From positions 263,076,954 through 263,140,953 of the forward strand of contig NC_081825.1 of the NCBI RefSeq assembly GCF_030867095.1: 64,000 bases of DNA, read 5' to 3'. Shown in pieces: positions 1 through 10,900 of this stretch. Positions within the stretch are counted from its first letter, which is position 1; each line of letters opens with the position of its first letter. The notes under the pieces were generated by a model. It had not been told where the DNA came from and did not search any database. It saw only the letters and a list, made by a program, of their open reading frames with translations. Source of the stretch: Alligator mississippiensis (taxonomy: Eukaryota > Chordata > Crocodylia > Alligatoridae). A program made the position numbers and the translations under genes.

Positions 1-575
1 AGCTGCTTTCCCGGGCTGGTGCCAGGCTGCCTGCATGGGCTTCCTGCAGAGCCATGGAGCTGCACAGAGCCCAGTGCTTTGCTCCACAGCTGTAGGGGCA
101 GCAAACTAAAACTCCTTGAAGGAGTCATTTAAGGTAAGTTATGCTGCCAAATTTCCTACAGTGGGTGGAATTAATAAGCAATACGCAGCTGAGGCATGCA
201 AACACTGACACTATTAATGTGGTGTAAAAGCATTTAGCCCGCTTTAAAGTGTTGTGCAAACACGCCTCTCGTTTCGTCTACACATGGCCACAGTCTTTTA
301 GTGACACTTTAATCTGCATTAAAATAGGATAGTGCATATTAAGTGTATGTGTAGATGCACCCTGGGGTCCATGCAGGGAGCCCCCCCTTCAGTGGCTCCC
401 TGAAAAGTCCTACAGCAGACAGGCTGGAGCCAGGGGCCACCTGGGCCTGGGCCTGATCCAACCCCTGCCAGAGGTAGGACCAGCCCCCTCCAGTTGTCAT
501 TTCCCAGGGGGTTTGGGGTGGGGGTGAGGCTCTGCTCCTGCTCAGGCTGGCAGCACTTCCTGGCTCCCCTGGCAG

Positions 576-3500
576 GACTGCTTCATCGCCAACAGCGTCA
601 CAGGCCGCAAGCTGGTCCATGTGCACTGCCGCAGCCTGCCGCAGATGGGCATCACCAATTTCGAGCATATGAAGGTGAGCAGGGCCGTGGTGCCCGTTGT
701 CCCCCTGAGCCGTGTCGCATTCCCTCCCCCCATACACATGCAGACCGGCCCAAGGGAGTGGAGGCTGGGCCGGCAGCAGCACCAGGGACATAAGGGAAGG
801 TACGCCTCAAAGATTTCTCTCCACACCTTTGCGCCCCTCTGAGGCTGTAATGGGAGATCACAACCCAGGCTTGCTCACGGGGCTTCCTCCGCATGCCTGT
901 GTTCCAGCAACAGCGCAGAGAAGCTCGTGGCCCTGAGAATTGCGGCCCAGCTGCGGAGGGACTGCCGGGCTGGTGCTTCATGGCATTGCACAGGTTTGAT
1001 GCAAGGGACAAGCCTAAGAACTGCCCCACTGGGGTAGAGCAACAGTCCATGTAGCCCAGCAGTTGGCCTCTGACAGTGGCTCTGTTGAAGAGTCCTGAGA
1101 CCTCACACTGCTCCGTGCTGGTTGTCACCCCATTCCTCCTCCAGCTTTCAAAGGGTTGCTAGAAAGACCTTAAGCCCAGAAGCAGTCCAGCCTGAATGCC
1201 ATTAGCATGGGACAGTCTCAGGTAAGTGAGCTGAGAAACTTAGGCCCGTGATGATACCAAATGACAATCCCAGGTAAAACCAAAGGTCAAAGGTCATGAC
1301 TCAGAGCTTCCCTGTTCCCTGCTGGAGTTGTCCACTGGCATTACCCCCTCCCCTCCCCCGAGTCACCAGCACTCTTATATTGAGACATGTCCCAAGCCTA
1401 AAGTTACATCCTTGACAGACCTGTTCTCCATAAATTGGTCTAATCCCCTTTTGAAACTGGCTACGCTGTTGGCCTCCACAATGTTCTGTGGCAACTTGTT
1501 GCACAAGTTATCATGTGTGGTGTAAAACAGCACTTCTTGTTGTGTATTTTCAAACGTGCCACCTGGTGGTTCCACTGAGTGCCCTCTAATTCTTATCAGT
1601 CTTAACAAACAATAGTTTCCTATTCACTTTTTTCCCACTTTCCATGGGCAGTGGCAAGATTGGCGCTACTGCAGCCCCAGGAGGCTCCTAGTGTTACCAC
1701 CAGGATTTCTTTTTCCAGAAACTCCCAAGGATTCACACAGCCCCTAGTCCAATTTGGTATCAAGTGAACTTTAATAGTAACCCCTAACCTTTATTACAAG
1801 TTTCCTCCCTGTAATATGACCTGACAAGTGGTTCCTTCAGATATTACAGCAGCGATCTTCAGTGATACTGGCCTTGGATCCTTTGCTGGATGTGTGGGAT
1901 GTGTGTTTCTGGATTTCCCATTGTTTGAACAAGAATTCCATGGTTGGCCGTGCCTCCCCAAGGTGACAACATGAACACAACAGTATTCCTTTGTTTGTCC
2001 ACAACTTTTGTAACTTTCTCACCCCAGATTGTCCAATCCTCAAGTTTCTTACCTCATCCTTTTAGATAAGGTACTCCAATCCTATTCCGGTTTTGCTTTT
2101 CTTTCCTTCTAGGGAAACTGCTGTATCTGGTTTGCCTACTGTACCAATCACAACACTCGCTTTTTCTACTGCCTTATAAGGCACTCTGTACAATTTTATT
2201 GCTTAGTTCTGGGAAGACTTAAACTCTGGTCAGAAAGCCTTAGCATAACTCAGTTTGCCTGCTACACCAAAGCACCAGGTAAAGCTGCTGGGTCCACCCC
2301 AGTGCTGGCCCCAACCTCTCCTACCCACCCAGGATAACCTGCCACGCACCAGAGGGTACATATAGGCATTCCCCAGGGACAACTAGCAACAGCACGAGGT
2401 GTGCCACTGCTAGTTGTCCCCAGAGAACCAAACATCCATGCTTGTGTGGGTGCAGCCAAGAAGTCCTAGTCTTTTTAGTTTCTTCTTGTGTGGAACAGTT
2501 TTGTACCACCAATCATCCTTGTTGCTCTTCTCTGTACCTTTCATGGGTTTTTTGCATCCTTTTTGAGATGGGGGGTGACCAGAACTGAAGAGGGCCAAGA
2601 AGTTTGATCAGCACCTAAATTTCTGGAAGCCCTAGTGAACCTCCAGTTTCTTCTATGTTTGCCCAATCTTAAGTGTGTATATACGGAGAACAAGGAATCT
2701 AACTTTCCCTGCTAGAGTTACTGACTATTACTAACTGCATATGCAAAATACCCTAACTAAAGGATCAGTAAAACAGCTAAGAAGAAAGGACCAGAAGGAA
2801 TTCTGACTTGGAGCTTTAGGAATGGAAAGTACCGAGTATCATTAGAGGTTTCCTTATGCCACCTCCTGTGGAAAGTTCCATGGATGAAAGCAGGTTCCAC
2901 ACCCCGCACTGGTCAGAGCTTTCAGGAGAGCTCTGCGCATGTGTGGAACATGTAGATGCTGTCCAAGAATAAAAATCTGTATTGAGATTATTGAGAGTAA
3001 CTTCAAAAGCTTTAGGTGGAGGGCAATGACAGAATTGGACAGATGCTGAAGAATTTCAGCACTTTTGTGAGGTCCTTCAAGTCCCATTTTATAAATGTGA
3101 AATAGGGGCCCAGAAAACACAATCTGGTCAAAGTCGTGTAGCCACCTGAAACAGACCCAGAAACAGAACATCAGTGTTCAGTCTCTGTATGCTGCTTCAA
3201 CCACAGGGCCATCCACTGTTCCTCATTTTCAAGGAATGGATGACAAACTAAAGTAATACTTTAAATAATAAGATTTTAACCTTTTTAAATCCCAGAAGGG
3301 GAAAATGCAGTAAAAAGGTTTTCTGGTAAGACATTTAAGACAAAGAAAAAGGTTATATTTTCAATGTGCCTAATGAAAATATTTTCTAGAAGAGAAAAGC
3401 CCTTTAGAGAATAAAGAGAAAGTACAAAAAGGAGCTAATCATCCAGTTCCTGTTGATTTAAGGAAAGCTGAGTACTTAGTGGTATTTCTTTTCAAAGATA

Positions 3501-6291
3501 CCCTGGCTGAAGTTTTCACATAGGCTGGTGGATAGAAAATGGGGCAGAGGATCTCACAAATTCTGATTCCATGTGACATTGGATGAGTCCTTTAAGATAG
3601 GCCTTCCAAAAGTGGGTGCTTTAAACAAAACATTTAGCTTTGTTTTATTAGACATCTAATTATTATTATTGGCCTAAGGTCTAAATGGATTCATAGTGCA
3701 TTGCAGGGGTGTAGGTTCTAGCTGTGTTGGTCTAAGGACATAGGCAGACAAGGTTCTTTGGGTGAATCTGATATCTTTTATGAGACCAACTTAAATAGTT
3801 GGAAAAACATTTTTTTAAAGCAAGCTTTCGGGTTTAAAAACCCTTCGTCAGGCTGAGAAAGTTTCAGCAGTTGGTGTGTGCTCTTCCTGGATGGAATGTG
3901 TTTAAGTCATGGTAGGATTAGGTGTTTAAGGCATGGGAGGATCAGCCCTGCCAAAAATCATTTTACTAATTTGGGTGGGTAACTGCAAGCAGTGAAGGTT
4001 GAATGGTTGTGCTAGGTAGGACTCTTATTCTAGGATCACATAGAAGTATTGCTTTTTTTGTTGTGAAAAAGAGCTGCCTGACTACATTCTCATAGACTGC
4101 AGAGTCTGTGAACTTCCCTTGAGTGCATCAGAAGGCAGGGACTGTTTGTGTAGAGCCATCATAATTTTGCCTTAATTCTTTATTATTTACAGTTGCTTCC
4201 TGCTGAAGTCATAAGGTAGATGTTCAAACACTGAGCAGCATGCAAGCTGCAAGAGAGAAAATCTTTCTGCTCCAGGGTGGAGTTGTGAATATTGTGTTCT
4301 TTTGGGTGTGTTACTACAGAAAGTATGTGGGCCAACCTTATTCCTGCCTGGCTGAACAGTCCTAAGTCTTTAATTCTAAATGATATTTGCCTTGGGTGGT
4401 GGCATGGGGCCAGGCCCACAAACTTTCATGGGATCTATGGCAAGCAAGAGGAAGAAAGGAGAGATCATCACATAATTTTTCAAATGGCAGCCACTTAGCT
4501 CTTATAGTCCTGGCAGATACAGCTGCACTCTGCAGGTTGTTATTTGTCCTTCTCTCTCTTACTCTTCAGGTGAAGGTTCCAAATCTTTTACACAGTCATT
4601 AAGCTTTGCCCTGCTCCAGTCCCACTTCAGCTGTCTCTGGAATAACACATGGCAGCTGTTTAACAATGCAGAGTCAACATAAACTGTTGTTTGAAATAGG
4701 ATTAGTTGTCAAATAGCATCTCCAATGGAATATGCTGGAGCAATTCCTTCAGGGACCATTACAGGCTGGGATTTGGCTTTCTGTTTCACTACTTCATGAA
4801 TTTTAAAAGGAAGGATTTCACAATGTAGAAGTTTGGAGAAGAAGGTCTATGCAGAGTGACATGCACTCCTTGGTAGTATTTTCTGAGGCCTCCAAATGAC
4901 TTGGAATCCCAATAATTTTCAGTGGAATTTAAGTGCTTTCAAAAATTGCACCTTTTGCCATCACATAAGACAGCTTCTTTTCTAGTAGATACCAGGTGCA
5001 GCCTAAATGTAGTACTGCCTGGCACTAGAGAGGCAGGATGAGGTGCTCAGTAGTAAAACATGGGGTGATTGATGGTTTGGTTTATTTTCACCCTGGCCTG
5101 GATAAATAGGAAAAAAAATGCCTCAGGACACCCAAATTGCCTTTATAAGTAGGGGTCTACATAAATCACCGGGGGACTTGCCAGTTTTCACAGGTTGATT
5201 GTGGTGTACAGTTCCAATTCTGCGATCATTTTGTGGCAGCCCCGCCCCCCAGCACAGACTGGCAGAGAGGCCCTGGGGGGCAGGAGGGATAAGGGGGTGG
5301 CCACCATCTTGATTGCTGGCTGCCCATTGTGTGGCCCTGCCCCTCAATACTGATTGACAGAGAGGCCCCAAGGGAAGGAGAGGTAAGGAGGCAGCTGCCA
5401 TCTTGTATGCAGCCCTTCATGCTGCCCAGCCAGCTGGAGCCTTCCCTTCCCACCAGTGAGGACCAGTGGAGTGAGCATTTTATTTTTATTAAGTTTTTCT
5501 CTGTTGTTGATTTCATAGACAATCCTGGATTTTACTGTTTGTGCAAAACTATGAATTAAGTAGGTCCCTATTGATAAATCAGGATGGCCCATTGACATTT
5601 GACAGCCATAAACTTAACAAACCTTGCCAATTCTTCTGTAGTAGACAAAACAGCATGAAGTTCATTCCTCTAGAACTGTGTTTGCTCTGCAAATGCCAAT
5701 AGGCATCAAAGAAACCAACCAACAGCCACTTGTGGCACTTTAGGCAGCAGATCTCACTCAAACAGATGGAATAAACCTGTGAGATTATCAGAATTTATTC
5801 TTCCATTGGCACTCTCCTAATCTCACCTGCACGCCGGGTTCCTTGTTTGCTTACTTTCAGAGCATGAAGGGGAATTGTTATCAAATCAGAATGTGTAGGA
5901 GTCCCTGTCAGCACTACTGGGCAGTACACATAGTTTTTCTGCTTTAGCCACTGCCCCAAGGTCAGGATCCCTGATGTTCCAAATTCTTGCATTTCAGGAG
6001 ATTTCAAGGCATGTGCGGGAACTGTTGGGGATTACAGAGCCTCTCTGGAGCAGAAGCATTGCCCTCCCCTACAGGGACAACATGGGCTTGTTTCTAGAGC
6101 ACAAAGCCCCAACTGGCAAGACAGCAGATGCCCTCACCTTCTCCAAGTTTGTTCATGAAGCAGGACTGAAACCATATGCCATAACTATGTCTTTGCAAAA
6201 AGCCCAAACTGATCTGAACACAGACAATCTCACCATTTCCCCGTGCATCCAAGAAGCAAAAACAGAGCCACATGCTATAATTCCACTCTGA
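576..6291 (+). CDS. SAMD15: SAMD15, two 3' exons (partial gene)
   Basis: Two coding exons are seen, 576-674 and 5998-6291, both joined in phase 0. The first follows an acceptor ending ggcag and ends at a GTGAGC donor; the second follows atttcag and ends at a TGA stop (6289-6291). The 130 residues include VHCRSLPQMGITNFEHMK and then ISRHVRELLGITEPLWSRSI, followed by LPYRDNMGLFLE. These match the end of the SAM domain and the tail of SAMD15 as I recall the human protein. SAM domains are helical protein-interaction modules; the cell role of SAMD15 is poorly known. The upstream exons, including the start of the SAM domain, must lie left of the window. The gene converges on NOXRED1, as in human. 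I am confident of identity and less so of the exact end of expression. Confidence 0.9.
1345..1640 (-). mobile_element. Old CR1/L3-like LINE fragment
   Basis: The plus strand reads like the reverse complement of CR1/L3-type reverse transcriptase, with TTGGCCTCCACAATGTTCTG and a following stretch on a short-lived open frame. It is diverged. A second piece of the same kind and orientation lies at 2475-2615, so the two may be one copy split by later DNA. Confidence 0.6.
1641..2269. other. Unassigned DNA between two LINE pieces
   Basis: This stretch interrupts what looks like one LINE copy. I recognise no family, no terminal repeats and no protein in it. Confidence 0.3.
2270..2460. repeat. Short interspersed repeat, related to the element at 42656-43101
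   Basis: It shares diverged blocks with the end of the AHSA1 intron 5 element: GTGCTGG, GGCATTCCCC, GACAACTAGCA, CTAGTTGTCCC and AACCAAACATCCA. A non-autonomous DNA transposon is likely. The left end is unclear. Confidence 0.5.
2475..2615 (-). mobile_element. Old CR1/L3-like LINE fragment (second piece)
   Basis: The plus strand contains TACCACCAATCATCCTTGTT followed by GCTCTTCTCTGTACC and a block near GATGGGGGGTGACCAGAACTG. This is a familiar antisense segment of CR1/L3 reverse transcriptase. It continues the piece at 1345-1640 in order and orientation. Confidence 0.6.
3060..3215 (-). mobile_element. MIR-type SINE remnant
   Basis: The plus strand matches the reverse complement of MIR in order: CATTTTATAAATGTG, AAATAGGGGCCCAGA, a TCAAAGTCGTGTAGCC block, AACAGACCCAGA and TCAACCACAGGGCCATCC. 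It is strongly diverged. Similarity is judged by eye. Confidence 0.55.
3705..3870 (+). repeat. Dispersed reptile-type repeat (GACGAAG/AAGCTT class)
   Basis: The copy has TAGCTGTGTTGGTCT, then ATCTTTTATGAGACCAACTT, then AAGCAAGCTTTCGGG and CCCTTCGTCAGGCTGAG. The same architecture, reversed, occurs at 58025-58215 and 58467-58614. I cannot give the family name from sequence alone. Confidence 0.65.
5150..5570. mobile_element. Non-autonomous hAT-like element
   Basis: The left end TAGGGGTCTACATAAAT and the inverted right end TAGGGACCTACTTAATTC are imperfect terminal repeats. Flanking 8-mers TTTATAAG and TTGATAAA agree at six of eight places. The inside has two diverged tandem units of roughly 100 bases, each ending GCCATCTTG or CACCATCTTG. 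It lies in the SAMD15 intron. Confidence 0.6.
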
Positions 6292-6358
6292 AAAACAGAT
6301 CAAGCTACTGGACAAACTGATTCTTTTGCTGCGTCTCTGGCTGTCCCACTTTCTTCAT

Positions 6359-6364
6359 ATTAAA
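6359..6364 (+). terminator. Probable SAMD15 poly(A) signal (ATTAAA)
   Basis: ATTAAA lies 68 bases after the SAMD15 stop codon and is followed by T- and GT-rich sequence (near 6376-6400). This is the common variant of AATAAA. Position and spacing support it; no transcript evidence is available. Confidence 0.5.
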
Positions 6365-7962
6365 GAAAAGGTGCTTTACTGCTCTTGTTTAGTGTGCACA
6401 CTGTGCTCAGCCATGTGTAGTCCTTTCCCTGAAGAGCTTGCATATAAACATTTGTCCCTAGAGAAGCACCTTTGGGACACTGCCAGGCACTGAACTCATT
6501 GTCCTCAGTTCAGTGTTGTGATTCTAAAATTCCTCCACCACCCTACACATGTACTTGAAAGAGTTATAAATGGCACAGTTGGTGCAAGCAGCAGTGAATA
6601 ATAAGGGAGCTGAGAGCTAGAAGTCAAGAATATTATAACTGAGACTGAAGAGAGAATGTTAGGAGTGAGAATTGATTTGATGGACTGGGCAGGATACTAG
6701 GGCATCACCCTTGTTTGGGAGAAAAGCATTGGGCAATCTTTTATGCAAGTGAGCCTTGCAATGTAAATCACAGTCTTACAAGTAGCACCTTCTGCACCAA
6801 AGTACTACATTGCATGTTGGTTTAGTCTTGATCCAAAGGAAAAAGTATTCCTGACTGAATCATCATCAGCAGGGGTTTATTTGAGAAACACTCCCCTTCC
6901 CCCTCTCCACACCCCCCAGCCAAATAATGAACAACCTAATCCCACTTAATTTGAGAGATTTGATTAGATTAAAATCCATGTGGGTTGGGACTGCAGCCAT
7001 TAAAAGATCCTAAACTGCTTCTACAGAGAAAAATCCAGCAGTTTAATTGAACTGAGGGATTAGGACAAGATGACATTTAAGTATTGGTTTATTACTCAGG
7101 TTGTCAACCCGGGGTATTTGAGAAGGCCATAGGTGTTATGTGCAGGTGGGCGGGGATGGAGCGCCACCATGCACCATCCTGCACTGCTGCCCAGCCGGAC
7201 GCAGGGAGTGAGGAAGCTTGCACGCGGCAGCTACTGACACTCCGTGTTCAGCTGCGTGCCGCCACCCCTCCCTCCCCTGCTCCACCACCGGGTGTACACT
7301 GCTCCATGTCCAGCCACCGGGGGTACACTGATCCAAAAATGTTGAAACCTCCTGGTTTATTAGACAACCAAGAGGTGTCAGGAACTCTCAGATGCAAACA
7401 CTATTTTGTACTAAGGTCGCTAATCCACAGTGTTGTTCTAAGCATTTAAAGAGCAAGCAAAACTTGCCATTTTCTATTTTTTCCTTATCCTGTTTACTCT
7501 TGAGTTAAAGGACTGTTCAGTAATAGTCCTGGTCATCAGCTAACTGATTCTAGTGCATTTTTTATAACCAGCCTTAACCTGGGACTACTAAAAGTAAAAA
7601 TCAAATATCCCAAACTAACGTTCTGTGAGATTGTTGCCATAACCTCTGCAAACCAGGGAAGACTAAAGGATGGGAAGCTTTCAGGTGCTTCAGAACTCGG
7701 GTAAGAAAGTTGCTCAGTCTCCCTTTAATTTGACCCTTTTTTGCAGCGGTCTGTGCCAAGGGTGACAGTCAAGCCAAAGTTATTTGCTATACCAGTCTTA
7801 TTCTTTCTGCAGAATCCTCACTATAGTTCCTCTAGCACACACAAAAATGGGATGGATTTCTGCAGTGGAAACTGATAAGAAAAGGGTATTAATCTCCATA
7901 ACAATTCTCTTTAGTAAGAAAATTTAACAAAGCAGCCCCATCCATAGAGGGTTGGTTCTACT
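6365..7962. other. Intergenic, SAMD15-NOXRED1 convergent gap
   Basis: This space separates the 3' ends of two converging genes. It contains one hAT-type element (7095-7354) and probably the NOXRED1 3' UTR. An ATTAAA on the minus strand at 7724-7729 could end that transcript, but this is a guess. I see no coding exon. Confidence 0.5.
7095..7354. mobile_element. Non-autonomous hAT element with perfect 8-bp duplication
   Basis: The element runs from CTCAGGTTGTCAACC to an end whose inverse is CAGGAGGTTTCAACA. GTTTATTA flanks both sides exactly (7087-7094 and 7355-7362), the 8-bp target duplication of hAT transposons. It is GC-rich inside and carries no transposase. Confidence 0.75.
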
Positions 7963-10900
7963 TTACGAAGTTTCAAAATCAGCGTGAGGAACTTCCTCCA
8001 GGCTTTCTGTGCCAGTCACATCCAAAGCGGTCATAGTGGACATTGATTCATGACAGGTCACCATACTGGGATCTGCTGTGGCAGGACAAAGAGACATCCT
8101 GCTGTCAGTGTGGGCTTCAAATGAGGCATGATATAGCTGGGCAAGGTGGTTCTGGAGATGCACACACCTTGCTAGGAGCTGGCCAAAGGGGGTCTCCTTC
8201 AGTTGTACAGTTGTCAGGTCAAACCAGGGAAAGGTGCTGGGAAAAGAAAACAGGCTTTATTATTTATATGTCAGCAACTATCACCACTGTCAGCACCCAG
8301 AGGTATGATTTAACAAATAAACATCCTTTAAGCTATGCACTTTTTCTTAGCCCTTTGAGAAAGCAACAAGATTCAGGAAGTTGTGGTCTTTGGACACCAC
8401 CAGTTCAAATGAGAAGATTTTGCATAAATGGGAGCTAATGGGCTTACAACATGAAACAATGTACAAGCATATTCATCATACAGGTCCCACAGCAAGGATG
8501 CTACTGCCTTGGGTCTTGTAAGAACCAGCTTTTCTTGTGCTATACCTAATCCAATGGGGTCCTGATCCTGACTAGGGAATCTGGAAGGTTCTTTAATATG
8601 GTTAATATAACAATTATACAGAAAACAGAATTAGTAGGGACTGGATGGCTTAGGAACCAATGATGAGTTTTAGAGATTTTAATTGCTAGTAAACAGTTCC
8701 AAGCAATCTTTCATCTGTGGTGACCAAAAGCTACTTTTACCTAATAGTTACTACATCAGAAAAAGCACCCCACACATTAGACTCCTTTGCTGTGGTCCAA
8801 GGAGAGGGGGCTGCCGTTGGAAAAGCCCTGAAGACTGTACTTGCAATTCCTGAAGATGATCCCAGCAGAGTACAATCCAGACAATCCGCTTTTCTCTGGG
8901 TAATAAACCCAGCATTCCACAGAATCAGTGTCTCTTAAATTGGTAACTTCCATCCGTATTAAATTTAATTCATTTTTTTAAAGGAGAATTGGTGCAACCA
9001 TGGAACTTCTGGTCTACCTACACACAAAAGGTTGAAACCTAAATAGACAGTGAGACAGCTGTCCTTCTTTAGGGCACTGCCTGTGGGTTACAAGGCACTA
9101 ATATTTGTTAACAAAAGGAGCTCCATATCCCCTTCTATGAATCAGTTTTAAAAGACAGAGAAGGGAAAGGTTCTAAAAAATAGAGGAAATCTACGGCAAG
9201 GGGACCCTTTAAGCTCTTCACTGGAGTCTGGTTGCTTGGGAGTGATAAAGGAAGTTCATCGTTTCATCCAAAACCAACAATAGCTTTGCAGTGGTGTTGG
9301 TTTGTCTAGATAAGAGGGGTGATGCAGGGAGGAATTACTTCCTCCTTCAGGCTCCTATTGAAGACATCCTGCTATAAGATAAGAGGGGAAAGAACAGGAA
9401 GTCTGTTCCATGATAAATGGTATAAATAAGGCAAGTCAGGCACTCCTCTCTTTTGTACAAGAACAATGTGATGTTCAAGGACATTGAAAGATTCCAAATT
9501 TCAAAACGAGAAAAGGATTTTTTAGCATGGTAAGTAATTAGTTCACTGCTACCAGATAAGCTCTAGGCCAAGAGCATAGTAGGATTCAAACTAGGACTGA
9601 ACATTTAGGTAGATAATAAGAACTGATGCAGTTATATTACACATACAGATTTTTATAAAGGATATTATCCTTCCTGGGTCAGTACAGAAGCCAAGCACTA
9701 AGAGGTAAGGAAGAAAAATTCCCTACAGGCAGATTAGTCTCTGTGACCGGGGTAGGCAATTATTTTGGGCAGAGGGCCGCTTACTGAGTTTTGGCAAGCC
9801 ATCGAGGGCTGCATGACAGGCAGCCAAGGGCAGATGAATATTAATTTTCTAAATTTTTTAGGGGCCCCGCGGGCCAGATAGAATGGCCTGGCAGGCTACA
9901 TCCGGCCCCCAGGCCGCATTTTGCCCACCCCTGCTCTATGAGGTTTCTTACTGCTGGCCACTGTCAGAGACGTACCTAGTTTGTTCTGGGACAATGGGCC
10001 TAGACCCAGTAGAAGCTAAAAGCCCCACCTCAAATGGCTAGAGGGAGGCCATTAAGCACAGAACTTATGGGACAAAAACAAATGAGAAAACAGGAATAGG
10101 AGTATGGGTTATAAGTCAATAGCTAGGGTGTGTAGAGAAGACACCAAGCAGAGAACTCTGGTTGGCACCCACTGTCCTTTGAATGTAGTTAGGGAGCCAT
10201 TTGGACACCTCCCAGTAAAACTCTTCTTGAAGATGTTCCTGGACAAGGAAAACAGCTCCACAGCTGTCTTCCTTTTCCTTGTCCAGGCACACCTTCAAAA
10301 AAAGTTTTACTGGATGGTGTCCAAATGGCTCCCTAAATACACTCTGGATTCGCTCCAACCAGTATCTCCTTCCTAGTCTGGTTGATGGATTCTCTGGAGC
10401 TACAGCTGGAGTCTTCAGAGACAGGAGACTGGACTACAGGGACTGCTGATCTGGCCTGGTCTCATTTTTTATGCGTCCTGGTCTTATTTAGCTAGACTGC
10501 ACCAGTGCCACAAGTCCTGTGCCCCTGCATGTAGCAGATTCTTATATCTGAAAGAGCAGTTCATTCTGATAAGAATAGGAGGAGCTCAGGATAAGATGCC
10601 AGGATATTCATGGCATGGATTTAGACTCTGACAGCTGCCAATATGCTGGGTTGTGGGTTGATGTCTATGTCTTGATACAGTGGGTAACATTTTCAATAGT
10701 AGCTCCCATTATTTTCATAATGAGGCATTTGGGAGTCAAGTCTCTTCAAGAGACACTGGAATTTAGGTCAGATTTTAAAGTTGAACCTTTCACTGATGCT
10801 TCACACTGGAGTCATGTACACCACAGTGTTCTTCTTATGCCATCAGAAGAGTCCTCCTTTCAAACCAGGGGATATGACAAACACTCAGAGACCATCCAGC

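Noticed and set aside
9421-9432. TATAAATA-like sequence that could be a promoter
   Set aside because: It lies deep in a NOXRED1 intron with no gene start nearby.
10104-10376. Open frames on both strands with similar peptides
   Set aside because: The likeness is caused by the inverted repeat; there is no sign of a gene.
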